The position numbers and the translations under genes were made by a program. Of a stretch of DNA of 64,000 nucleotides, positions 1 through 10,507 are shown piece after piece (the stretch's first letter is position 1; each line of letters opens with the position of its first letter). Source of the stretch: Kineothrix sp. MB12-C1 (GTDB lineage: Bacteria > Bacillota > Clostridia > Lachnospirales > Lachnospiraceae); assembly GCF_030863805.1 (NCBI RefSeq), contig NZ_CP132957.1, forward strand, positions 2,728,001 to 2,792,000, in the 5' to 3' direction. The notes beneath the pieces are model-generated. The model was not told the origin of the DNA. It did no database searches and saw only the letters and a list, made by a program, of their open reading frames with translations.

Positions 1-1
1 T

Positions 2-1369
2 ACAAAGGAATTTAATGAAAAAGGTTTTAAATCAGATGTATATGTGGACACTTCAGATTTGGAAGGGTTCACAAGATACCCTTTAATGATGATGTCGAAT
101 GAATTGGTAATAAACAGGAAATGTCCAGTAATAAAGCAAAAGTCTTTCTCGCAAAATTATTATGATATGTTGACGGACACGGTAGGACAGGCTACGAGGG
201 ATACATATGATTATCTAAGAGAGCATACTGATTATGATGTAAACTTGATTTGGGACAATATTTTGCGGCTGAATAATATGGATGAAATTAAAACAATCAT
301 GCATTTAAACTATATTTTGCCTCAAAAGTATAAGATAGAGCCGTTGCAGAATAAAGCAGCAAAAGTAGCTTTAATGATGCATATATACTATGCTGATTTA
401 ATTGACTATTGTTTTTCCTATGTTCAATCTATGCCTAGTGGAACAGATATTTTTATTACCACGCCTTTAGAAGCTACTCAAAAGGCATTGAAAGAAAAGG
501 TAAAAGATCTAAGTGATTATAATGTAAAAATAATTTTAATTGAAAATAGAGGAAGGGATGTATCTTCTTTACTTGTTGGCTGTGCGCCTTACTTATATAA
601 TTATGATTATATATGTTACGCGCATGATAAGAAGACAAAACAAATGGAGCCGTATTGTAATGGGGAATCTTTCTCTTATCAATGTTTTGAAAACATACTT
701 GCAAGTAAGGAATTTGTATCGAATATAATAAAGACCTTTGATGATAATCCCCGATTAGGGTTATTAACACCGCCGGTACCGTCTCATGGGAATTTTTATC
801 AGATGGTAGGATCTGAATGGGCCGCAAATTATGAAAACACGTTAGATTTAATGGAAAAGTTGGGTATAAGCTTAAATATAAAGCCTAACCGTGCCCCCAT
901 AGCACCGTTGGGAACAATGTTTTGGTTTAGGCCTCAGGCCCTTAAAACATTAATTGATTATGGCTGGAAATATAGTGATTTTCCACAAGAGCCGAACGGT
1001 AACGATGGGACTATTTTGCATGCGATTGAGAGAGGATATGGTTTTGTGACTCAGCATGAAGGTTATTATCCGGCCTGGTTAATGACCGATAAGTTTGCTA
1101 ATATTGAGGTTACAAATTTGTATTTTATGCTTAGAGAATTAAATTTAAAAATTTTTGAAAATTATTATACTTCAAATTTATTGGATGTAGTTTGGAATTT
1201 TGATGCGTTTGTGGCGCATAGAGATTTATTGGACCAAAGGGAGCGGGAAATAGCAAGATTAACTGAAGACTATTCTTTGAAAGTCTGGCTAAAGTTTAAA
1301 ATAAAAAAGAATATTCCAGATAACATACTGGAAGTTTATAGAAAATGGAAAAGAAAAGCCAAAAAGTAA
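2..1369 (+). CDS. RgpF-like rhamnan synthesis protein (5' partial)
   Basis: The reading frame is open to the left edge of the window, so the true start lies upstream; the GTG at 44 is only the first internal candidate. The 455 residues seen match the rhamnan-synthesis protein F family: an NRGRDVSSLL motif followed by a YAHDKKTK motif, and later a GNDGTILHAIER stretch. RgpF-family proteins take part in making rhamnose-containing cell-wall polysaccharide on the cytoplasmic side of the membrane; the exact linkage cannot be read from sequence. The C-terminus is lysine-rich and there is no membrane segment. It is followed after 19 bases by the acyltransferase/YfhO fusion and is probably co-transcribed with it. 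Very AT-rich. Family assignment good, substrate inferred. Confidence 0.8.
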   Translation, partial: TKEFNEKGFKSDVYVDTSDLEGFTRYPLMMMSNELVINRKCPVIKQKSFSQNYYDMLTDTVGQATRDTYDYLREHTDYDVNLIWDNILRLNNMDEIKTIMHLNYILPQKYKIEPLQNKAAKVALMMHIYYADLIDYCFSYVQSMPSGTDIFITTPLEATQKALKEKVKDLSDYNVKIILIENRGRDVSSLLVGCAPYLYNYDYICYAHDKKTKQMEPYCNGESFSYQCFENILASKEFVSNIIKTFDDNPRLGLLTPPVPSHGNFYQMVGSEWAANYENTLDLMEKLGISLNIKPNRAPIAPLGTMFWFRPQALKTLIDYGWKYSDFPQEPNGNDGTILHAIERGYGFVTQHEGYYPAWLMTDKFANIEVTNLYFMLRELNLKIFENYYTSNLLDVVWNFDAFVAHRDLLDQREREIARLTEDYSLKVWLKFKIKKNIPDNILEVYRKWKRKAKK

Positions 1370-1388
1370 ATTAATCGGGAGAGATTTA

Positions 1389-4300
1389 ATGTATAATAAA
1401 AAAGAAAAGCTTTTTTATTTAGATTATATAAGTGCTATTGCAGTTATTATAATAGTGTGTTTTCATTTTAATTATCATTGTGAATATACTTTTAAAATAG
1501 GCGGATTTCATGCTTTCTTTTTTAAGTATGCAAATGGTACATGGGCAGAAATAGGTGTGATTTTATTTTTCATAATTAGTGGTGCAAAGCTAATGTATAA
1601 TTATGGAAATGCAATCAATATTAAAAAGTTTTATATTAGCCGATTTAAAAGAGTATATCCATTATTTTGGTGTGTATATCTTATATTTACTTTTTGGAAC
1701 TTGTTTTTAGGGCTTATGCCTGATCTACCTAAAATAAGATTGCTACTTTCTGTAGCAGGGATGGATGGCTATTTTTCTTATTTAGTGCCCAATTATTATA
1801 TATGCGGAGAATGGTTTTTGGGTGCGATTATCATATTTTATATTCTTTTTCCCTTCATGAGAAAAGCAATGATTAAAGCACCTAAAACAGTAGGAATTGT
1901 CGCAACGGTAGTATACATTCTTGTAATTGCTTTTAATCCTTTCCAAGTTATAGTATCAAGAAATTTAGTAGTATGTATTTATTATACACTTTTAGGTATG
2001 TATTTTATTTTCTATATAAAAGACGTGAAGTGGTATCTTGTTTTGATTTCGGCAATAGGGGCAGGAATTTTCATTACAGTTCCGATTCCTATTGCAATGA
2101 ATTCAATTGTATTGAATATGATCCTAGGTGGAATGATGTTTTTTGTACTGGTTTATACGTCAAAATTTATAAATGGTATTCTTAAAAGGCTATGTGAAAT
2201 AATGGCAAAATATTCATATGCTATTTTTCTTGTTCATCATATTATAATTATTAAAATCCTGTCATATTTTTATGAAAAAAATTTTAATGTAATTGAAATA
2301 GCAATATTGCTTTTGGGAACTTTTGGAGTTATTTTTGTTATTGGATGGTTCTTGAGTTATATAATAGAAATTTTACTAAAGCATATAAAGAAATATAATT
2401 TTTCATTAAATCTCATATTGGAATTCATTAATAAACATATGCTTTTATGTACGATACTAATTGTAAGTGTTTTGGGAATGATTATATATAGCCCATATTT
2501 ATTTGATGGAAATTTGTATATAACAGTATATGATGCTAAAAACCAATTTTGGCCTTATTTTTCTTATTTAGGAGAATATTTTAAAAATGAAGGTTGGCCA
2601 ATGTGGTCATTTAATATTGGCTTAGGGTCGGTATTTTCAATTGCGGAGTATGGAGATTTATTTAAAATAATCCCAATATTACTTGGAAGAGATATAATGC
2701 CGTTTACATTTGCATGGCTTCAACTAATAAAGATAATATTAGCAGCATTATTTATGTACTTATTTTTAAATAAAATTAATTTGCATAAATATGCTTGTAT
2801 GATAGGTAGCATAGGTTATAGCCTATGTGCCATAATGATCGTAAGAGGGAATTGGTATCATTATGCAAGTGAGTTAGTTTATGCGGCATTTTTGGTTTGG
2901 GCTTTGGAACGATACTTTAGAGAAAAAAAGAAATACTTACTCATAATTTCTTTGACGTTAATATTTACAATGAGAGGTATAACTTATATTTATCTATATA
3001 GTATTTTAATATTTATTTATACTGTATGCCGATATATATATAATAAAAGCAATGAAGAAAAGAATTTTATTAATTATATAATTGAGTGCCTGCCAATTTA
3101 TTTTATAGCATTATTGATATCAGCAATAGTTTGGATTCCTAGTATTATACAAATGCTGAAATCAGCAAGATTTGCAGACTTAGATGAAACAACTAAAAAA
3201 ATTAGTTTGATTGAAAATTTAGAAATTGTGTTATACGCATTTTTAAGAAGTTTTAAAACGGAATTGGCTGGTACGATAAACTATTATAGTGGTAAGTATT
3301 TAAACGCACCTTTATTTTATACAGGTATAATTAGCTTATTATTATTACCACAAACGGTGAAATTGGCTTGTAAAAGGCAAAAAAGGTTAATTATTCTACT
3401 ATTAGGCTTTGTAGGAGTATATATTACAATTCCTACTGTTAGATATGTACTTAATGCATTTGTGGCGTGGGAACATATAAAGTTATCTTCTGTTTGGGTT
3501 GTAGTGGTAATAGTTACCTTATCCATGATGGGTCTGCAAAAAAGTATTATAGAGAATAATATTGATAAAAAGTTAATGCAAATAAGCTCATTAATATTTT
3601 CATTACTTCTATGGGGAATATTTATATTAGATAGAAAAAATACTTTGGGAATAAGATTCAATCAATTAATATTGGTTACCTTTATATTGATTCTCTATAC
3701 TTATATAATAACGTGCAAACATTTAACAATAAAAGAAAGAATGCAGTTTGTTTTGCTCTTCATTTGCATTGAAACTACTGTGTTTGGGTATAGTACTGCA
3801 ACCCATTTTTTAGGAAGTAATGAAATAGTCTCAGGAGATGAGATGAAGGTTGAACTTTATAAAAATACGCAAGTATTTGATAATATAAAAGAAAAAGATA
3901 GCAGTTTATTTTATCGGATTACAGCGAATGAATATTGGAATTATTGTAACCCAATGCTTGCAGATTATTTTGATAGTTCATTTTATGATCCCACGGTGTC
4001 TTCCTATTACTTTTTCTTGAAAAATATAAAGCCGGATTCAATTAAGGCTACAACTATTTCTGGAGGTATTAGAAATGATGTTGCATTGGAATCGCTAATT
4101 GGAAATAAATATGACATTAAGAAGATAGGAGAAAATTCACTATATGGATATAGCCATTTTAGTGAGAATCAAGACTACGTAGTATATCGCAATGAAAATT
4201 TGCTATCTATAGGCTTCCTATACAATAAAGTTATACCTAGCTCATTTTTTGATAATTTGCAGCCTAAACAGAAATCGTTGGCATTGTTATCCGGTATTGT

Positions 4301-5150
4301 TATAGATGATGATAAGGTGACAAAAAAATATAATTATTGTAATGAACAATTAGAGGAAGATTTCGATAAAATAGATAAGTACCCGATTGTCTTGAGGGAC
4401 ATAGACTATACATTGAATAATCTAAATATGGAGTATGAAAACGGAGATATTTCAAATACCTATAGTTTTCGTGGAGTTTTGGGGGAATCACAAGCATCAG
4501 TAGGCATTGTTCTAGGAAAAGAACTTGAAATAAACGATTATACAGTTAATTTCTCAATGTATTCAAGTGAAGATTCGTTAATGGAAGTAGTCAAGAGTGA
4601 CGGGGCAGGAGGCTATGAAGTAAAAACCATTGACCTTGATAAAGGGGAAAATAAAATTAAGTTGCAGTATACTGAATCAAGAATAAACTTTATTATGCTT
4701 CGGATGGAGGCGGGGGATAATAAAGAATATACAATAAAGAATTTTAGAATTCGCTACGGTGATAAAACACAGCAAAATGAAGTATATAATTTAATATACC
4801 AAAAATATGTTGATGAACGAAAACAAAACCAATTTGAATTAGTGAAATTTTCACAGAATGCCTTTTCAGGTAGGGTAAATGCAGATAAAGAAGGGATGCT
4901 ATTTTTTTCAGTACCATATCATGAAGGATGGAGCGCTAATATAGATGGTATTGAATCAGAAATACATGAAATTAGTTATGGATTTATGGGTATTGAAGTT
5001 GGACCTGGTATTCATGAAATACACTTTGAATTTAGAACTCCGGGGCTTATACTTGGAATCGTGGGAAGTGTTGTGGGAGTATTATGTTTTATAATGTTGA
5101 TTATATTAGAAGAAATAAGATTAAAGAGGGGAATAATAAATACACAATAG
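1389..5150 (+). CDS. Acyltransferase-3 / YfhO-like fused membrane protein
   Basis: A 1253-residue polytopic protein made of two units. Residues 1-340 look like an acyltransferase-3 (OafA-type) domain of about ten membrane helices: an N-terminal LDYISAIAVI segment, an early CFHF histidine motif, and SGAKLMYNY. Residues about 350-1253 resemble YfhO, a GT-C-type membrane glycosyltransferase family, with YDAKNQFWPYFSYLGEY near its start, a large extracellular region after the helices, and a typical end with PYHEGWSANIDG plus one last membrane helix. Starts at an ATG 5 bases after GGGAGAG. The likely role is O-acylation and glycosylation of the same surface glycan; this is inferred from the fusion. 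Together with GtrA and GtrB downstream it could complete a three-part gtr-like system. Confidence 0.8.
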   Translation: MYNKKEKLFYLDYISAIAVIIIVCFHFNYHCEYTFKIGGFHAFFFKYANGTWAEIGVILFFIISGAKLMYNYGNAINIKKFYISRFKRVYPLFWCVYLIFTFWNLFLGLMPDLPKIRLLLSVAGMDGYFSYLVPNYYICGEWFLGAIIIFYILFPFMRKAMIKAPKTVGIVATVVYILVIAFNPFQVIVSRNLVVCIYYTLLGMYFIFYIKDVKWYLVLISAIGAGIFITVPIPIAMNSIVLNMILGGMMFFVLVYTSKFINGILKRLCEIMAKYSYAIFLVHHIIIIKILSYFYEKNFNVIEIAILLLGTFGVIFVIGWFLSYIIEILLKHIKKYNFSLNLILEFINKHMLLCTILIVSVLGMIIYSPYLFDGNLYITVYDAKNQFWPYFSYLGEYFKNEGWPMWSFNIGLGSVFSIAEYGDLFKIIPILLGRDIMPFTFAWLQLIKIILAALFMYLFLNKINLHKYACMIGSIGYSLCAIMIVRGNWYHYASELVYAAFLVWALERYFREKKKYLLIISLTLIFTMRGITYIYLYSILIFIYTVCRYIYNKSNEEKNFINYIIECLPIYFIALLISAIVWIPSIIQMLKSARFADLDETTKKISLIENLEIVLYAFLRSFKTELAGTINYYSGKYLNAPLFYTGIISLLLLPQTVKLACKRQKRLIILLLGFVGVYITIPTVRYVLNAFVAWEHIKLSSVWVVVVIVTLSMMGLQKSIIENNIDKKLMQISSLIFSLLLWGIFILDRKNTLGIRFNQLILVTFILILYTYIITCKHLTIKERMQFVLLFICIETTVFGYSTATHFLGSNEIVSGDEMKVELYKNTQVFDNIKEKDSSLFYRITANEYWNYCNPMLADYFDSSFYDPTVSSYYFFLKNIKPDSIKATTISGGIRNDVALESLIGNKYDIKKIGENSLYGYSHFSENQDYVVYRNENLLSIGFLYNKVIPSSFFDNLQPKQKSLALLSGIVIDDDKVTKKYNYCNEQLEEDFDKIDKYPIVLRDIDYTLNNLNMEYENGDISNTYSFRGVLGESQASVGIVLGKELEINDYTVNFSMYSSEDSLMEVVKSDGAGGYEVKTIDLDKGENKIKLQYTESRINFIMLRMEAGDNKEYTIKNFRIRYGDKTQQNEVYNLIYQKYVDERKQNQFELVKFSQNAFSGRVNADKEGMLFFSVPYHEGWSANIDGIESEIHEISYGFMGIEVGPGIHEIHFEFRTPGLILGIVGSVVGVLCFIMLIILEEIRLKRGIINTQ

Positions 5151-5153
5151 ATA

Positions 5154-5455
5154 ATAGGACAGGCAATGATAGCTTATTTCTTACCATGGCGTTTGCATAT
5201 ACGATCGTATTTTATTCTGCACTAAGTATTTTTCAGATTTCAGGACGGTATGAGAGCAATGTATTAATAAAGGTTTCAGGTATACACCGGCATGTGTTAT
5301 TCTGATGGATTGTTTTTCTTACCAGTAGATATGTTGTTGTCTGGAGTTAATACGATTCAGTAACATAAACATTATGATGATGGGAATTGGAGTACATCGA
5401 TACCAATCTCGGAAGTGACAATAATTGAGTTGTTTCGGTCAATTTCCTAGTTGGG
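5154..5455 (+). pseudogene. Decayed ORF remnant, family unknown
   Basis: After the fusion gene there is protein-like sequence broken by lesions. One frame gives a hydrophobic segment (MAFAYTIVFYSALSIF) running to about 5299. The sense then continues in the next frame from 5301 (DGLFFLPVDMLLSGVNTIQ) and beyond a TAA stop (HYDDGNWSTSIPISE) until a TAG near 5453. One extra T near 5300 and at least two stops would have to be repaired. I cannot name the family. It may simply be chance coding potential in AT-rich DNA. Confidence 0.3.
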
Positions 5456-5749
5456 TTAGTATAAAGTAATCGGATAATATTTCCATAAAAAAGAGTTTGT
5501 TTTATTAATTTTATTATTTTTAGTATTAGAATATATTTATTGTTGAGATTAACAAGGAATATGCAATATAAAAATTTGTTGCTCATCAATATATTTTTAT
5601 TTTAATGCGCTTTTATAAGAATAAAATATAGTTAGAAGAGTTTGTATATAAATCCGAAAAGATTCGAAAGTAGAAGTAATTAAGTGGATTTTTTGAGAAA
5701 TATATGTAATAATAGAAAACGCATTATAAAAGGTAGAGTAGAAGATTAC
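5456..5749. other. AT-rich non-coding spacer before gtrA-like gene
   Basis: No supported gene. The stretch is mostly A and T. A weak promoter-like pair, TTGAGA at 5543-5548 and TATAAA at 5567-5572 with an 18-base spacer, could serve the GtrA gene that follows; it has no further support. Confidence 0.3.
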
Positions 5750-6184
5750 ATGAAAAAGATATTTTGTGTTATTAAACAAAGAATACTAAACAAAGAATTT
5801 ATAAACTATATTATATTTGGCCTAATGACAACCTTCGTAAATATTTTAATTTATGATTTAGGTTTAAAGCTAGGATTTGATTATAAGGTTTCAAATATTT
5901 TTGCATTAGTTGGAGCAAAAGTATTTGCATATATAACGAATAAAGTTTTTGTTTTTAATAACCATACAGATGGTGTTATAAATCTGTTAAAGGAGATGTT
6001 TCGATTTATATTTGCTAGAAGTTTTACAGGTATTGTGGATTATGTGGGGGTTATTTTTTTGGTAGAACTATGCAACATTAATAAGTCTTTGTCTAAATAC
6101 ATTTTGCAAGCAATCGTTATTATTCTGAACTATATCTTCAGTAAAAAATTAGTCTTTATAAAAAAAGAGGAAGTTAATGAGTAA
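5750..6184 (+). CDS. GtrA-like membrane protein
   Basis: 144 residues with four membrane segments and the pattern of the GtrA family: FINYIIFGLMTTFVNILIYD near the N-terminus, AYITNKVFVF in the middle, and an ILNYIFSKKLVF end. GtrA proteins are thought to help flip polyprenyl-phosphate-linked sugars across the membrane. I chose the ATG at 5750 because it gives the usual family length and N-terminus (MKKIFCVIKQR); the upstream GTG at 5684 would add 22 unrelated residues. The GtrB-type glycosyltransferase lies about 200 bases downstream, the usual partner. AT-rich like its neighbours. Confidence 0.85.
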   Translation: MKKIFCVIKQRILNKEFINYIIFGLMTTFVNILIYDLGLKLGFDYKVSNIFALVGAKVFAYITNKVFVFNNHTDGVINLLKEMFRFIFARSFTGIVDYVGVIFLVELCNINKSLSKYILQAIVIILNYIFSKKLVFIKKEEVNE

Positions 6185-6248
6185 AAATATATAATTATTA
6201 GTTGGGGATTATTTTTTAAGATATCAAGAATGAAATATTCATAAAAAT

Positions 6249-6290
6249 TTGTTAAAATATACTACATAACTAGAATAAAGGTGATATAAT
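6249..6290 (+). promoter_or_regulatory. Possible promoter for the GtrB-like gene
   Basis: An extended -10 box (TGATATAAT, 6282-6290) lies about 90 bases before the gene. A separate weaker pair, TTGTTA at 6249-6254 and TAGAAT at 6271-6276 with a 16-base spacer, overlaps the same region. The surrounding DNA is so AT-rich that chance matches are likely. Confidence 0.35.
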
Positions 6291-6380
6291 AATATACAGA
6301 ATCCAATTGTAAATATTTTAAGATTTAGTAAGACTCGTTTTATAAGAGGATAAAAAAATATTAGAATGGAGATTAAAGAT

Positions 6381-7319
6381 ATGCCATATTCCGTATCAAT
6401 TGTAGTTCCAATATACAATGAAGAGGGAAACGTGCAAGCGCTTCATGAGGAAATAATGAAAGTTTGTGAAAAGGCTGCATATAAATATGAAATAATTTTT
6501 GTAAATGATGGATCTTCGGACAGAACAGATGAAATATGCAGAATTTTAAAACCATTAAAATATATAAAGTTGCGTAAAAATTTTGGACAGACTGCAGCTA
6601 TGGATGTGGGGATTAAAGCTTCAAAATATGATTACATTGTTACATTGGATGGCGACAGACAGAATGATCCGGCTGATATTCCCCAAATGTTAGATTATTT
6701 GCTTGAAAACAAGTTAGATGTAGTATCGGGTTGGAGAAAAAATAGAAAAGATACGTGGATTAAGAAATTCACGTCTAGAGGGGCAAATTTCTTAAGGGGA
6801 ATTTTGGTTAAGGATGGTATTCACGATAGTGGATGTTCGTTAAAAGTATATAAGAAGGAATGTTTTGCTGAGATGAATTTATATGGAGAACAACATAGAT
6901 TTATCCCCGCGTTGTTAAGAATAAAAGGTTTTGAGGTTGGTGAGATAGTAGTTAATCATAGACCGAGAACTGCAGGTGTTACAAAGTATAATTGGAGAAG
7001 GACGATAAAAGGCTTCGTGGACATGGTGTCAGTTTGGTTCTGGAATAAATATGCGGTGCGCCCCTTGCATATGATGGGGGCAGCGGGTATGCTTAGTTTA
7101 GTAGCAGGAGCAATCTGCGGTCTCTGGTCGATTGTTATCTTTATTTTGGGTTATGAGATGTCGGATAATATTATTTTACCACTATTAACAATATTTTTTA
7201 TTATAATTGGATTGTTGTTATTTATATTCGGCTTAATGAGTGAAATTTTAGTCAAGACATATTATGGAGTTCATATTGATAAACCTTATAGTGTCAAGGA
7301 GATTATTGAGAACGAATAA
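6381..7319 (+). CDS. GtrB-type polyprenyl-phosphate glycosyltransferase (GT2)
   Basis: 312 residues. The N-terminal GT-A domain starts with SIVVPIYNEEGN and holds FVNDGSSD and the DxD-like TLDGDRQNDP. Two membrane helices follow at about residues 225-295 (MMGAAGMLSLVAG and LPLLTIFFIIIGLLLFIFG). This layout is that of GtrB/YfdH/ArnC enzymes, which move a sugar from a nucleotide donor to polyprenyl phosphate on the cytoplasmic face. I prefer the ATG at 6381 over the ATG at 6366 because GGAG lies 9 bases before it and the family motif then begins at once. It pairs with GtrA at 5750 and perhaps with the YfhO part of the fusion protein. The sugar transferred is not known. Confidence 0.88.
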   Translation: MPYSVSIVVPIYNEEGNVQALHEEIMKVCEKAAYKYEIIFVNDGSSDRTDEICRILKPLKYIKLRKNFGQTAAMDVGIKASKYDYIVTLDGDRQNDPADIPQMLDYLLENKLDVVSGWRKNRKDTWIKKFTSRGANFLRGILVKDGIHDSGCSLKVYKKECFAEMNLYGEQHRFIPALLRIKGFEVGEIVVNHRPRTAGVTKYNWRRTIKGFVDMVSVWFWNKYAVRPLHMMGAAGMLSLVAGAICGLWSIVIFILGYEMSDNIILPLLTIFFIIIGLLLFIFGLMSEILVKTYYGVHIDKPYSVKEIIENE

Positions 7320-7405
7320 ATACGATACCAGATTCCAATGATAAGATTTAAGGTGTTAAGACGATAAAATTACTCATAACGATTTACTATTAGAATTTTG
7401 AGTAA

Positions 7406-8458
<1,053 letters not shown>

Positions 8459-8479
8459 ACGAATGAGACAAAATTGGAG

Positions 8480-8509
8480 AAGGGAATTCCAAAGGGGATT
8501 CCCTTTTAT
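8480..8509 (+). terminator. Hairpin with T tail between gmd and rmd
   Basis: AAGGGAAT (8480-8487) pairs with ATTCCCTT (8498-8505) around a 10-base loop and is followed by a short T-rich stretch. It would act as a leaky terminator or mRNA stabiliser inside the operon, lowering rmd relative to gmd. Confidence 0.4.
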
Positions 8510-8519
8510 GGTATGAGAG

Positions 8520-9461
8520 ATGAAAAAAGCATTGATTATAGGCGCAGCGGGATTTGTAGGCAGCTATCTTTCAAGGTATCTTTACGAAGAATGTGGAATG
8601 GAAGTATATGTTACTAAGCTTCCTTATCAGCGTATTGAAGAACAGAAAGTAAAAGAATATGATTTGAATATTTTAGAGGAAGATGAGATAGTTTCTCTAT
8701 TATTCGAAGTGCGTCCGGACTATATTTTTCATTTGGCAGCGCAAAGTTCAGTAGGTACCGCATGGAAGGATCCGGGATTGACGATTGACATTAACATTAA
8801 AGGGAGCGTTAATGTGATGGATGCGGTGAGAGAGTTATATTATAAGCCGCGTATTCTGCTGATAGGTTCAGGTGAAGAATATGGACATATAAGGCCCGGG
8901 GAGATTCCGATCGATGAGGAAACGACAATTCGGCCCGGAAATATTTATGCGGCAACGAAAGCATGTCAGAATATGCTCGGAAGTATTTATGCGCAGGCAT
9001 ATGATATGGAAATTATGATGGTGCGTGCGTTTAATCATATTGGTCCGGCCCAGGCTCCTATTTTTGTTGTTTCTGACTTCTGTAAGCAAGTGGCCGAGAT
9101 TGAAGAAGGAATGCGTGAGCCGGTGATATATGTAGGAAATCTTAGATCCATGAGGGACTTTACTGATGTGAGGGATGTTGTACGCGCTTATGCACTGTTG
9201 ATGGAATGTGGAAAGTCGGGGGAGACATACAATGTCGGTAGTGGAAATGCGGTGACGATAAGGGAAGTTTTAGATCTTATCATATCATTATCCGATAAGA
9301 ATATCGAGGTGAAAATAGATAACAATAAGATAAGACCGGTGGATGTTCCGATCATAGAAGCAGATATAACTAAGATAAATGAATTGACAGGATGGAAGCC
9401 GGAGATTCCGCTAAGGCAGACCATTAAGGAGACTTTAGATTATTGGAGAGAAAGGGTATAA
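8520..9461 (+). CDS. rmd: GDP-6-deoxy-D-mannose reductase
   Basis: 313 residues, an extended SDR enzyme. It most likely reduces GDP-4-keto-6-deoxy-D-mannose to GDP-D-rhamnose, the next step after Gmd. Visible features are the Rossmann motif GAAGFVGSYLSRYL at the start, HLAAQSSVGTAW, the SGEEYG segment (S117), and the catalytic Y143 and K147 in YAATK. RSMRDFTDVRDVVRAY is typical of Rmd. A GDP-fucose synthase or another 4-keto reductase is possible, but the sequence and the lack of an epimerase-type pattern favour Rmd. The start is an ATG 7 bases after GGTATG, a weak binding site. Followed by the AraC gene after 12 bases. Confidence 0.85.
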   Translation: MKKALIIGAAGFVGSYLSRYLYEECGMEVYVTKLPYQRIEEQKVKEYDLNILEEDEIVSLLFEVRPDYIFHLAAQSSVGTAWKDPGLTIDINIKGSVNVMDAVRELYYKPRILLIGSGEEYGHIRPGEIPIDEETTIRPGNIYAATKACQNMLGSIYAQAYDMEIMMVRAFNHIGPAQAPIFVVSDFCKQVAEIEEGMREPVIYVGNLRSMRDFTDVRDVVRAYALLMECGKSGETYNVGSGNAVTIREVLDLIISLSDKNIEVKIDNNKIRPVDVPIIEADITKINELTGWKPEIPLRQTIKETLDYWRERV

Positions 9462-9473
9462 GGAAGGTGTCTT

Positions 9474-10358
9474 ATGAATACTGGAAGTACATTATTCACG
9501 ACAAAAGGGGTGACAGATTCTAATCGAATCCTTCATACGCCGGGGGCATTTGCTAAAAAGAATCTTTTATATGTGCAAGAGGTTGGAAAGCTCAAAAGTC
9601 TTAAGCCTCATAAATCCCAAAGGGAAAATTTGGATTCTTATTTGTTCCTGAGTGTGCTCAGCGGTGATGGAGTAATAACCATTAATGGAATGGATTATGA
9701 AGTGAGAAAAGGGGATTGTGCTTTTATAAACTGTAAGATGAGTTATTCTCATGAAAGCAGTGAAAAGAATCCGTGGGAACTGATGTGGGTACATTTCAAT
9801 GGTAATATAGTAGCTGAATATTTTAATTTATTCGTAGAACATAATAAGGGCTGCGGAATTTTTAGGCCATCGAGTTTGAAGGAAGTAACAGAAATCATAG
9901 ATAATCTTATGAGCTGTCAAAAGGAAAAGGATTTCAAGTCGGAATTGCTGAGTGGAGAGTATCTACTTCAAGTAGTGAACTTCTGCCTTCTTTCGGTAAT
10001 GCATCAGAAGGACGAGTATGAAACTTATAGGACTCTATGTAAGGAAATAAGAGAGTATATTAATGAAAATTATCAGAGGCAGACAATTATTCAAGCGTTA
10101 GAAGAAAAATATCAGATGAAAGCGGAGGAACTTGATTCTTATTTTCAAAAGATGTATGGTATCGCTTTAAGGGATTATATTATTAATCGTCGTTTTACCG
10201 CAGCGAAGGAGCTTTTGCGATTTACAATAAAACCAATAGAAGAAGTTATTGAGGAATCAGGGATTCAAAGTGAAGATTTGTTCTATCGCTTATTCCAGGA
10301 TGGAGAGAGTATGACAGCAGAGGAATATCGAATGAAGTGGTCACAGTGGGTGAAGTGA
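9474..10358 (+). CDS. AraC-family transcription regulator
   Basis: 294 residues. Residues 1-150 look like the sugar-sensing cupin domain (GDGVITINGMDYEVRKGDCAFI); residues about 190-290 form a two-part helix-turn-helix region (QALEEKYQMKAEELDSYFQKMYG, then EEVIEESGIQSEDLFYRLFQ). The second half is less canonical than in most AraC proteins. It follows rmd by 12 bases and probably belongs to the same transcript. It may control either the GDP-sugar genes or the carbohydrate-use genes that start at 13 kb; the target is not shown by the sequence. Confidence 0.82.
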   Translation: MNTGSTLFTTKGVTDSNRILHTPGAFAKKNLLYVQEVGKLKSLKPHKSQRENLDSYLFLSVLSGDGVITINGMDYEVRKGDCAFINCKMSYSHESSEKNPWELMWVHFNGNIVAEYFNLFVEHNKGCGIFRPSSLKEVTEIIDNLMSCQKEKDFKSELLSGEYLLQVVNFCLLSVMHQKDEYETYRTLCKEIREYINENYQRQTIIQALEEKYQMKAEELDSYFQKMYGIALRDYIINRRFTAAKELLRFTIKPIEEVIEESGIQSEDLFYRLFQDGESMTAEEYRMKWSQWVK

Positions 10359-10397
10359 TGTTTTCGATATAATGTTTATATCCCATACAATCCAAAA

Positions 10398-10507
10398 CCC
10401 CATCTTGTTGTGGGAACAAGATGGGGCGCGCACATTAGGTACAAGACCTAACATTTGGAGTCGTCACCCTAGGTGACTAAACATGCTTCATGTAGAAGTA
10501 TAGCATG
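10398..10507. other. Cluster of four hairpins, possible structured RNA
   Basis: Four stems follow one another: CCCCATCTTGTT (10398-10409) with its exact complement at 10415-10426; TTAGGT (10435-10440) with ACCTAA (10446-10451); GTCACC (10463-10468) with GGTGAC (10472-10477); and a bulged stem from CATGCTTC (10482-10489) to GAAG (10495-10498) and GCATG (10503-10507). No long T-run follows on the + strand, so a plain terminator is unlikely. It lies between the AraC gene and the ManC-ManA fusion and could be a leader or small RNA. Confidence 0.45.
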
